From Algoriphagus sanaruensis (GTDB lineage: Bacteria > Bacteroidota > Bacteroidia > Cytophagales > Cyclobacteriaceae): 64,000 bases of DNA. Positions 44,493-52,617 of this stretch are shown in pieces (position 1 is the stretch's first letter; the number at the start of each line of letters is the position of its first letter). Under the pieces are notes generated by a model that ran no database searches, was not told where the DNA came from, and was given only the letters and a program-made list of their open reading frames with translations. Both the position numbers and the translations under genes were made by a program. The stretch spans positions 2,112,501-2,176,500 of the forward strand of contig NZ_CP012836.1 of NCBI RefSeq assembly GCF_001593605.1, in the 5' to 3' direction.

Positions 44493-45833
44493 ATGAATAT
44501 TGTGATCGCCGGTGCAGGTGATATGGGTTATCACTTGGCTGAGCGATTGAGTTTTGATAATAAGGATATCATCTTGATTGATACCGAGCGCGATGTCCTA
44601 GATTACGCAGCGTCCAAGTTGGATGTGTTGACCATTCAAGGAGACGCAACCTCCATAGATGTACTTCAACAAGCTAGCGTAGAAAAAGCAAGTATGGTTT
44701 TGGCGGCAACTACTTCCGAAAAAACCAATATTGTGACTGCGATTCTGGCCAAGCAGCTTGGTGCAAAGCGTGTGATGGCAAGGGTTAGAAATCACACCTA
44801 CCTCAAAGAAGAAAACGTTCCCTACTTCAATAATTTGGGCATCGACAATTTGATTTCTCCCACCATGTTGTGCTCTCGAGAGATTTACAATATGGTCCAG
44901 AATTCCAGCTTTACGGAGGTCTTTGATTTTGGAGGAGGGAAATTGAATATTGTTGGATTTACGGTAGATCAATATAATCCACTCGTCAATCAGCGGATCA
45001 TGGACACCAAGTCCAATTCTATCTATGATGATATCCGGATCATCGCCATCGTAAGAGATCAAAAGACGATAATTCCAAGAGGAAATACGATCATCCGAAA
45101 CAACGACCATTGCTTTTTTATCTCCAACAAGAAAAACACCGAGGCAATCCAGCAGGCATTAGGTCAAAAAAAGATGAAGATTAAAAACGTCATGATCATT
45201 GGTGGAGATGATATGGCGGTGACAACTGCGCTAAAGCTTGAAAATGAATATCGAGTGACGCTTGTCAACAAAGATAAAGAGCGTTGTAAATGGCTAGCAG
45301 AGCATTTGCCAAAAACCTTGGTCATCAATGGCGATTATAAAAATATCGAGCTTTTGGTTGAGGAAGGGCTTGAGGAAATGGATGCCTTTTTAGCGCTAAC
45401 CGAATCTTCTGAGACGAATATTATCACCAGTCTTTCTGCCAAAAATCACGGGGTTTACAAAACGATCGCCCATGTAGACACTCGAGAGTATATCCATATT
45501 TCCCATAGCATCGGGGTGGATTCCTTGATCAATAAAAAACTTGTAGCAGCAAATGAAATCTCCAGATACCTCAAAAAGGGAACAGTAGACGCTGTTTCGG
45601 GGATTTATGGGGTGGATGCGGAATTTATCCAATACAGTGTCTATAAGAATAACCGCTTGACGAGACACCCACTTCGCGAATTACATTTTCCTGAATCAGC
45701 TATTGTGGCTGGGGTAATTCGAGGGGAGCATGTCTTTATTCCTGATGGAGATTTTGTACTTCAATTAAATGACAAGGCGATTGTATTTGCTTTGCCTGAA
45801 GCACGAATGACCTTAGAAAAACTTTTCAATTGA
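44493..45833 (+). CDS. trkA: Trk potassium uptake system regulatory protein TrkA
   Basis: A 446-residue RCK-domain protein that binds NAD(H)/nucleotides and gates TrkH. Two TrkA_N/TrkA_C modules are seen: MNIVIAGAGDMGYHLAERLSF with the DTERD acidic end, and VMIIGGDDMAVTTALKLENEY in the second. The start at 44493 matches the usual MNIVIAGAG beginning; ATG 44487 adds two residues. trkH follows after one base, so both form an operon. Confidence 0.94.
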   Translation: MNIVIAGAGDMGYHLAERLSFDNKDIILIDTERDVLDYAASKLDVLTIQGDATSIDVLQQASVEKASMVLAATTSEKTNIVTAILAKQLGAKRVMARVRNHTYLKEENVPYFNNLGIDNLISPTMLCSREIYNMVQNSSFTEVFDFGGGKLNIVGFTVDQYNPLVNQRIMDTKSNSIYDDIRIIAIVRDQKTIIPRGNTIIRNNDHCFFISNKKNTEAIQQALGQKKMKIKNVMIIGGDDMAVTTALKLENEYRVTLVNKDKERCKWLAEHLPKTLVINGDYKNIELLVEEGLEEMDAFLALTESSETNIITSLSAKNHGVYKTIAHVDTREYIHISHSIGVDSLINKKLVAANEISRYLKKGTVDAVSGIYGVDAEFIQYSVYKNNRLTRHPLRELHFPESAIVAGVIRGEHVFIPDGDFVLQLNDKAIVFALPEARMTLEKLFN

Positions 45834-45834
45834 T

Positions 45835-47283
45835 ATGATTCACTTCAAAGCCATTTGGAGAATCATGGGAGGCCTCTTGATTTTGATCGGGGTCTTGATG
45901 CTTCCTGCAGTGACGATATCTTGGATTTATCAGGAAAATTCCCTTCCCATATTAATCTCAGCAACGATTTCCCTTTTCATCGGATTGTTTTTGTTTTTCT
46001 TTATCGAGAAGCAAGACGAATTGATCCGAAAGCGAGAGGGGTATTTGATTGTTACGCTTAGCTGGGTGTTTATGACTGGCTTTGGGATGCTTCCTTTCAT
46101 TCTTTCCAAAGAAATCACTTCATTCTCTGATGCGCTTTTTGAAACTGTTTCGGGTCTAACCACTACGGGTGCAAGTATTCTTACTGATATCGAAGCAATG
46201 CCTAAAGGCTTGCTATTCTGGCGAAGTATGACCCAATGGGTAGGAGGCCTTGGAATCATTGTTTTGACTGTTGCTATCTTTCCGTTGTTGGGAATCGGTG
46301 GGATTGAACTTTATGTGGCTGAATCCCCTGGACCGACTTCGGATAAGGTTCATCCACGAATTTCAGAAACAGCCAAGCGTCTTTGGTATGTCTATGTAGG
46401 TTTGACCTTGGCAGCCGCCGTTTTATATTGGGTAGGAGGGATGACGCTTTATGATGCGATCAATCATGCATTGACTACTTTGGCTACTGGTGGATTTTCC
46501 ACCAAAAATGCCTCTATGGCTTATTATGATTCTGCTTTTATCCAGTACACCGCGATTATTTTTATGTTTTTGGCAGGGACAAACTTTACCATGATCTATT
46601 TCGGATTGATGGGGAAGTTTGGTCGGGTGATTAAAAACGATGAATTCAAAGCTTATCTCATTGGTGTTTTGGTCATTTCTTTAGTCATCTTTTTTCCCAT
46701 TTACATGAAGTCTGATGCTGGGGCAGAATTGGCATTCCGAAAAGCTGCCTTTCAGGTTGTTTCGCTGATGACTACCACTGGCTTTGTCTCCGATGATTAC
46801 ACCCAATATGGTCAAGGTGTGACCTTTATTTGTTTTATGTTACTCTTTTTGGGAGCTTCAGCTGGTTCCACCGCTGGAGGGATCAAGTTTATCCGACACG
46901 CTACCTTCTTGAAAAATACTTGGCTAGAGTTTAAGCGAATTGTTCACCCAAGAGCCATTGTTCCTTTGATTATTAATGGGGAGCGAGTTACGGGCAGGAT
47001 CATCAATAACATTATGAACTTTCTGTTGATCTACTTGATCACTTTCGTGATTGGATCATTGGTAATTTCCTTGATGGGCTATGATTTCGAGACTTCACTT
47101 GGAGCAGTTGCGACTTCATTAGGTAATGTGGGACCAGCCATTGGGAATGTAGGTCCGGTGGATAATTTTGCGTTTTTCTCTCCTGCAGCCAAGGTGGTAC
47201 TTTCCTTTATTATGCTCCTTGGGCGATTGGAGCTTTTTACCATCCTGATTTTGTTTACTCCATTCTTTTGGAGAGCCAATTAA
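45835..47283 (+). CDS. trkH: Trk potassium transporter membrane subunit TrkH
   Basis: A 482-residue K+ translocating subunit with four repeated M1-P-M2 units. The filter segments carry the Gly residues typical of the family: FETVSGLTTTGASIL in the first, TLATGGFSTKNASM in the second, VSLMTTTGFVSDDY in the third and SLGNVGPAIGNVGPV in the last. The C-terminal hydrophobic end is intact. It starts one base after trkA. The TAA stop shares TTAA with the convergent helicase gene. Confidence 0.94.
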   Translation: MIHFKAIWRIMGGLLILIGVLMLPAVTISWIYQENSLPILISATISLFIGLFLFFFIEKQDELIRKREGYLIVTLSWVFMTGFGMLPFILSKEITSFSDALFETVSGLTTTGASILTDIEAMPKGLLFWRSMTQWVGGLGIIVLTVAIFPLLGIGGIELYVAESPGPTSDKVHPRISETAKRLWYVYVGLTLAAAVLYWVGGMTLYDAINHALTTLATGGFSTKNASMAYYDSAFIQYTAIIFMFLAGTNFTMIYFGLMGKFGRVIKNDEFKAYLIGVLVISLVIFFPIYMKSDAGAELAFRKAAFQVVSLMTTTGFVSDDYTQYGQGVTFICFMLLFLGASAGSTAGGIKFIRHATFLKNTWLEFKRIVHPRAIVPLIINGERVTGRIINNIMNFLLIYLITFVIGSLVISLMGYDFETSLGAVATSLGNVGPAIGNVGPVDNFAFFSPAAKVVLSFIMLLGRLELFTILILFTPFFWRAN

Positions 47284-49736
47284 TCCATCTCCATCTGAGC
47301 TAGAATTTTCGTGATTTTATCCTCCACACTTTCGGATGAAATATTAGTTCGGTTGAGACGATCCACCATAATCGGGAAGGAAAAGGGAGTAAACTGACTT
47401 GGCCTCTTTATTTCAATTTTGAGCTCGTTCAGCTTTCTCAGTGCCTTGACAAACATTTCTTGCTCCATTTGCTGGGTCAAGGCTTCCTGTCTCGCTTGCT
47501 TTAGCAGCAGGTTTTCAGGATCGTATTGCTCGAATACTTGGAATAACAAGCTTGAATTTGCCTGAATATGCTTGAACGAAGTGGGTTTACCGGGATATCC
47601 TTGGAAAACCAAACCTGCAATACTGGCAATTTCTCTGAATTTTCGCCGTGACATTTCGCTCTCATTCACACAGTGAAGAATATCCTGCTCAATATTTTGA
47701 AGCGAAAATAAATCTTCCTCGAGTAGCTCCTCGATATCTAAATAACTGTCAGAAAGAATCTCAAAGCCATAGTCATTCATGGCCATATTTAACGTGACTG
47801 GGAAACTCTGAGAAATCCGATAAGCTACCAAAGCGCTCATCAGTTCATGCATCATTCGTCCTTCAAATGGGTAAAAGAAGAGGTGAAATCCGTCTCTGGT
47901 TTGCAATGACTCGATGAGAAAAGTATGCTCATCGGGAACTATGGATAGCTTTCTTTGGAGATCCAGCAATGGAAGGATTTTTTGAACTTCTATGGACTCG
48001 TAAATTCCTTGGTTATAGTCGCGGAAGATTTCCCGGATTTTATGGGAGAGCATGGAGGAAAGTGACATGCGTGCTCCCATCCAGCTAACCACATTGGTGG
48101 TTTTTTTCTCTGAGACTTTCACAAACACATCCATTCCTTTAACCTGTAAAAGTTCAAGACTCCTTCCAGCGAAGAAAAAGCGATCGCCGATTTTCATCTT
48201 TGAAATGAAGTATTCTTCAACTGTCCCTAAGAATGAACCATTTTTAAACTTAACCTTCAAAGAAACATCGCTTACGATCGTACCCATGCTGAGTCGGTGC
48301 TTCATCGCGATCTTTTTGCTTTTCACCCGGTATTTGCCGTCCTCGTCCAAATTCACTTTAAGAAAATCCTCATAATTCCCCAGTGAGGCTCCTCCTTTGG
48401 TGATAAAGTCCATGATCCATTGGATTTCTTGATCATTTAATTGGCTAAAAGAAGAGGTCCGCTTGACCAAAGGAAAGATGAAATCGGGTTCAAATCCTTC
48501 TCCGACTGCTAGGGTCACCAAGAATTGGATCAACACATCATAGGGTAGCTCCGGAGTGAATTGGTGTTCCATTTCTTGTGACTCGATAGCGTTTCGCAAA
48601 GCTGCCGCTTCAATGAGTTCTAGCGCATGGGTCGGGACAAAGAATATTTCTGAAGGTAATCCAGGCTTATGCCCTGCCCGGCCGGCACGTTGGACAAAAC
48701 GTGAAACTCCTTTTGGGCTTCCTACCTGAATGACTCGATCTACCGGTCTGAAGTCCACTCCTAGATCTAAGCTTGAAGTACAAACTACCAGTTTGAGCAG
48801 GCCTTCATGGAGTGCATTCTCTACCCAACTTCTCACTGACATGTCCAAAGAACCATGGTGCATTGCGATCCATCCCGCCCAATCAGGCCTTACTTCAAGG
48901 ATTTTTTGATACCAAATTTCGGTTTGAGATCGGGTATTTGTGAAAAGTAAAACGGTCTTTCCTTTTTCAATGATCTCAATTACCTGGTCCAGCATTCGGA
49001 TGCCCAAGTGCCCCGCCCAAGGATATTTTTCAATTTCTTCTGGAAAAACCGAATGGATCACGATTTCCTTCTCAATTTTTGCCTTAACGATATGAATCGG
49101 AAGGTTTTTTCCCAAGAGGGTTTGTGCGGCGTCCTTCAAGTTGCCGATGGTTGCTGAGATTGCCCATCTTCTGAAAACAGTTGGACAAATGGCCTGAATG
49201 TATTCTAAAGCAAGTTGGACTTGCACTCCTCGTTTGTTGCCCACTAATTCATGCCATTCATCCACGATGACAGCCTTCAAAGATTGAAAGAGTTCCCGAT
49301 GGTCTTTTTGAGAAATCAGGATATGGAGTGTTTCGGGTGTGGTAATGAGGCACTCAGGAGGACGGCGTTTCATCGCCGCACGGGTTTTGGTATCGGTATC
49401 CCCATTACGCACGGCGACTTTCCATGGTAAGCCAAGTACTTGACAAACTTCCTCCATGGCCAATTGAATATCCTGAGCTAATGCCCTAAGTGGGGTGACC
49501 CAAATGATTTGAATTCCGTTTTCTCTTGGTTTTTGCCAAGAATCAGGATATTGAGCGATGTACTCCAAAAGGACAGGAAACCAAAGCGCAAAGGTTTTTC
49601 CTGAGCCTGTAGGAGCATTTAGTAGACCGGATTTTCCATCCAAAAAATCCTTCCAAGTATCTATCTGAAAAGGAAACGGAGTCCAGCCCTTGGAGTCAAA
49701 GTAATCCAATGCGGGTTTAAGTCGGCTGTCCTCCAT
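47280..49736 (-). CDS. ligase-associated DEXH-box DNA helicase (Lhr-like)
   Basis: An 818-residue superfamily 2 helicase. Motif I is NAPTGSGKTFALW, Ia VTPLRALAQD, motif II VDEWHEL (a DEWH variant of DExH), motif III SATIG, IV LLFTNTRSQTE, V VVCTSSLDLGVDFRPVD and VI QRAGRAGHKPG. The long C-terminal extension (about 430-818) with winged-helix and Lhr-type domains marks the ligase-associated group. It overlaps the ATP-dependent DNA ligase by 20 bases and should act with it in repair of double-strand or crosslink damage. The exonuclease and PdeM genes of full loci are absent. Confidence 0.93.
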   Translation of the reverse strand: MEDSRLKPALDYFDSKGWTPFPFQIDTWKDFLDGKSGLLNAPTGSGKTFALWFPVLLEYIAQYPDSWQKPRENGIQIIWVTPLRALAQDIQLAMEEVCQVLGLPWKVAVRNGDTDTKTRAAMKRRPPECLITTPETLHILISQKDHRELFQSLKAVIVDEWHELVGNKRGVQVQLALEYIQAICPTVFRRWAISATIGNLKDAAQTLLGKNLPIHIVKAKIEKEIVIHSVFPEEIEKYPWAGHLGIRMLDQVIEIIEKGKTVLLFTNTRSQTEIWYQKILEVRPDWAGWIAMHHGSLDMSVRSWVENALHEGLLKLVVCTSSLDLGVDFRPVDRVIQVGSPKGVSRFVQRAGRAGHKPGLPSEIFFVPTHALELIEAAALRNAIESQEMEHQFTPELPYDVLIQFLVTLAVGEGFEPDFIFPLVKRTSSFSQLNDQEIQWIMDFITKGGASLGNYEDFLKVNLDEDGKYRVKSKKIAMKHRLSMGTIVSDVSLKVKFKNGSFLGTVEEYFISKMKIGDRFFFAGRSLELLQVKGMDVFVKVSEKKTTNVVSWMGARMSLSSMLSHKIREIFRDYNQGIYESIEVQKILPLLDLQRKLSIVPDEHTFLIESLQTRDGFHLFFYPFEGRMMHELMSALVAYRISQSFPVTLNMAMNDYGFEILSDSYLDIEELLEEDLFSLQNIEQDILHCVNESEMSRRKFREIASIAGLVFQGYPGKPTSFKHIQANSSLLFQVFEQYDPENLLLKQARQEALTQQMEQEMFVKALRKLNELKIEIKRPSQFTPFSFPIMVDRLNRTNISSESVEDKITKILAQMEMD

Positions 49737-51318
49737 AGATTTTCAAAAGTGATTTTAAATCCTGAATTGTATTGGCTTCTTCTTTGGGTTTATCTTTCCT
49801 CCATCTCAAAATTCTTGGAAATCGTAGAGCAATGCCACTTTTGTGACGAGGACTTTCTTGAATCCCTTCAAATGCAATTTCAAATACCAATTCGGCGGTA
49901 ACCGTACGAACCGGTCCAAACCGTTCCCGAGTGTTCTTTTTTACAAATGCGTCCACCTCCCTAATTTCTGTATCGGTAAGCCCAGAGTAAGCTTTGGCAA
50001 AAGGAACTAGTTTTTCATCGTCCCATACCGCAAAGGTATAGTCCGTATATAAGTCAGCGCGCTTTCCATGACCTTTTTGGGCATAAATCAATACTCCATC
50101 GATGGTTAGAGGATCAATTTTCCACTTCCACCAGCTTCCCCTTTTTCGGCCAGTTTCATAGCCTGAATCTAGCTTCTTGAGCATGATCCCTTCTGCCAAA
50201 TGATCCCGGGAATACGTACGAATGTTGCTTAGTTCTTTCCAAGAAGAAAAGGATATTGACTTGGAGAGTTCGAGGTTAGGAAAGCTTTTTTTTTCTATCA
50301 ATTCTTCCAATAACTCACGACGCTCTTTAAGAGAATTAGAACGGATATCTTTCCCGCTCCATTCTAATAAATCATAGGCAATAAAGCTTACAGGGGCTTC
50401 CTGAAGCTGTTTTTTAGTAACATTTTTTCTTCCAATCCTAGTTTGAAGAAGTCCAAAAGGGAGCGGCATTCCATCTTGAAAAGCGATGATTTCCCCATCG
50501 AGTACCGTTCCAACGGGTAGTTTTTCCGCGAGTTGAAGCAACTCTGGAAATTTATCATTAACCAATTCCTCGCCACGACTCCAAATGAAGGTTTCCTCAT
50601 TCCTACGAATCAATTGCCCTCGAATCCCATCCCATTTCCATTCTGCTTGCCAATCTTCAGGCGATCCAAGCGCATCTGCCTCCTCCTCCAATGGGTGAGC
50701 CAGAAAAAAAGGATAGGGCTTTGATGCGTCCAACTGAATAGATTCGCTGTCAAAGAGCGTGGAGAATGTCACTGATTCAGCGGACCAATTCCCCATCAAA
50801 GCGTGAGCAACTTGGGATTTGTCAAGATTTAAATACTTGGCTAGTGCCTGACTGAGTAAATTTTGGCTTACGCCGATTCGGAATCCTCCAGTGATCAATT
50901 TGTTGAAAACAAATCGTTCGGTTGGATCTAGACAAGACCATGCCTGGCAAATCAAGGATCTTTTGGCTTCTTCATCTTGATTCGCTAATCCACTTAATTT
51001 ATTGATCCATTCTGCGAGATTATAAGGATTGGAAGTCGTTGCACCAGGCAATAAAAGGGAAATAGTCTCAGCCAAATCTCCTACTGCTTGATAGGATTCT
51101 TCAAAAAGCCAGTCTGGAATTTTTGCCTCCTCTTGGCACCAGGTACGTAGCTGTTTGGTGTTGACTTGCCGCTTGGGTCTTCGATGAGAAAACAGCGCTA
51201 TTGCCCAAAGTTTTTCATCCTCATCGGCTCGATTAAAGAATTGGTAAAGCGCTTCCAGTTTGTCACCTGTCTTGTTCGATTGATCCAAATGTGTAATTAG
51301 GGATGCAAAATGTTTCAT
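49717..51318 (-). CDS. ATP-dependent DNA ligase (cisplatin-response type)
   Basis: A 533-residue ATP-dependent ligase. It has an N-terminal DNA-binding domain (about 1-200), the adenylation motif I K228-W-D-G (EWKWDGIRGQL) with the AMP-accepting Lys228, motif III VLDGEIIAF, motif IV AEGIMLKKLDSGYE and motif V WKWKIDPLTID, then an OB domain. These ligases occur beside Lhr-like helicases, and Bacteroidota also carry NAD-dependent LigA for replication, so a repair role is likely. It is the first gene of the pair and overlaps the helicase. Confidence 0.94.
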   Translation of the reverse strand: MKHFASLITHLDQSNKTGDKLEALYQFFNRADEDEKLWAIALFSHRRPKRQVNTKQLRTWCQEEAKIPDWLFEESYQAVGDLAETISLLLPGATTSNPYNLAEWINKLSGLANQDEEAKRSLICQAWSCLDPTERFVFNKLITGGFRIGVSQNLLSQALAKYLNLDKSQVAHALMGNWSAESVTFSTLFDSESIQLDASKPYPFFLAHPLEEEADALGSPEDWQAEWKWDGIRGQLIRRNEETFIWSRGEELVNDKFPELLQLAEKLPVGTVLDGEIIAFQDGMPLPFGLLQTRIGRKNVTKKQLQEAPVSFIAYDLLEWSGKDIRSNSLKERRELLEELIEKKSFPNLELSKSISFSSWKELSNIRTYSRDHLAEGIMLKKLDSGYETGRKRGSWWKWKIDPLTIDGVLIYAQKGHGKRADLYTDYTFAVWDDEKLVPFAKAYSGLTDTEIREVDAFVKKNTRERFGPVRTVTAELVFEIAFEGIQESPRHKSGIALRFPRILRWRKDKPKEEANTIQDLKSLLKIYGGQPT

Positions 51319-51428
51319 GCGAAAAACAGCGAGCCTTGGAGAATTTACCGGTTAATTTGATAATATTTAGGGGAAAAGCGAACAGGAAAAGGTCTTCTGG
51401 CGTTTTTGATTTGTAAAACCAGTGAACC

Positions 51429-51935
51429 ATGAAAAAGTTACTTCTTAGCTTAGGTGTTGTAGCACTATTGTCGTCATGTGCTGAGCCTGAGTCTGATACA
51501 TATACCGGAAGAGTACTTGAATTTCAATTGTATAAATCCAGCGATTATGAATTTCAAGGCACATTATCGGTTAAAGAAAAAATCGGAGGAACACTTGAAA
51601 TGGGGATTGATCTTTCTGGTCCTTCAGCCACTGTCGACTATCAATTTCCAGCCCATCTTCATTTTGGGACTTATGAGCTAGCAGATGCTCCCATTGCCTA
51701 TTTATTAACCCCAATTGATGCTAAAACCTTGGAGTCCGTCACCGAAATCGGCAAACTTTCGGATGGATCTGCACTTGATTTCGAAGGAATGAAAACTTTC
51801 GAAGGGCATGTGAAAATCCACTTAGCCAATGATGGCCCAGATTATCAAGTGATTTTGGTGGCAGGAAATATTGGTCCTAGTGCTCAGCTAGGATTTAATA
51901 AAGACCAAATGGCAGTTTGTGGAAATTCATATTGA
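51429..51935 (+). CDS. predicted lipoprotein, beta-sandwich, function unknown
   Basis: A 168-residue lipoprotein with a type II signal peptide ending in the lipobox LLSSCAEP (Cys17). The mature domain is beta-rich, and the segment FPAHLHFGTYELADAPI with a later HVKIHLANDG suggests a Cu/Zn superoxide dismutase-like or CHRD-like fold. His residues lie in HLH and near the end, but the metal ligands are not a complete SOD set. The fold assignment is tentative. It is monocistronic with a strong palindromic terminator downstream. Confidence 0.75.
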   Translation: MKKLLLSLGVVALLSSCAEPESDTYTGRVLEFQLYKSSDYEFQGTLSVKEKIGGTLEMGIDLSGPSATVDYQFPAHLHFGTYELADAPIAYLLTPIDAKTLESVTEIGKLSDGSALDFEGMKTFEGHVKIHLANDGPDYQVILVAGNIGPSAQLGFNKDQMAVCGNSY

Positions 51936-51953
51936 TCCTAAATGAAAACCTAT

Positions 51954-51985
51954 AAAAAAGGCAACCTTTAAAGGTTGCCTTTTTG
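51954..51985. terminator. bidirectional terminator after lipoprotein gene
   Basis: A 15-bp perfect palindrome (AAAAAGGCAACCTTT / AAAGGTTGCCTTTTT) with T runs on both strands lies between the convergent lipoprotein genes. Confidence 0.85.
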
Positions 51986-52003
51986 ATTTTATAGAGTTCC
52001 TTA

Positions 52004-52606
52004 TTAATTGATTACTAGGGGGAATGTGATGTCCAAGTCGGATTCTCCACCAGCCTGCTCATAGTTTACAAATACTGGATTATTTGCTCCTGGGAAGTTT
52101 TTGTTCAGATCATGTCTTAAGACTATTCTCATTTGGGCGTTGTTTCTACCTGGAGAAGCAGCCATGATGAGTTTTGTTTTAACTCCCAGTGCGATTCCAC
52201 CTTCGTCGTCGTAAGATATCGCTACTGGTCCAGGGTTTCCTTCAAAAGCACTTCCCAAAAAGAAGAATTGATGAACATCAGCTTCAGCTAGGATTTCTTC
52301 AGTGATAGATTCACCCTCAATGCTATTCAAAACTTCAATTTCCATTCGATAGGTTTTGCCTCTCGTCAGAGTCACTTGTTCGATAGTAGGGGTTGCTCCA
52401 ACTTCGATTCCTTCAGGATCACTGGCACTATGCGAAAATGCAAGTCCAACTGGATTGCCAGAAGCATCGATTTCCTGAAATTTCAACACTACGTCGGTGA
52501 TTACTTCTCCATCGTTTTCAGGTGTTGGATCTTCGCTGTTACAGGAAAATAATCCCATCAAAAGAACAGAAAGATACATCAGAGGAAAGCGTGATAGATT
52601 TTTCAT
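52004..52606 (-). CDS. lipoprotein partner of the TonB receptor, unknown function
   Basis: A 200-residue lipoprotein with lipobox MGLFSCNS and an acidic linker (EDPTPENDGE), typical of Bacteroidota surface or periplasmic lipoproteins. The mature part is a beta-rich domain with VVLKFQEIDASGNPVG, LTRGKTYRMEIEVLN, ADVHQFFFLGSAF and MRIVLRHDLNK. I do not recognise a characterised family. The gene lies 11 bases downstream of the TonB-dependent receptor on the same strand, so it probably works with it in binding the imported ligand. Confidence 0.8.
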   Translation of the reverse strand: MKNLSRFPLMYLSVLLMGLFSCNSEDPTPENDGEVITDVVLKFQEIDASGNPVGLAFSHSASDPEGIEVGATPTIEQVTLTRGKTYRMEIEVLNSIEGESITEEILAEADVHQFFFLGSAFEGNPGPVAISYDDEGGIALGVKTKLIMAASPGRNNAQMRIVLRHDLNKNFPGANNPVFVNYEQAGGESDLDITFPLVIN

Positions 52607-52617
52607 TGGTTTTTGGT

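Noticed and set aside
44598..45110. 170-residue antisense frame opposite trkA
   Set aside because: It lies wholly inside trkA, has no family similarity and no promoter, and is a typical codon-bias shadow.
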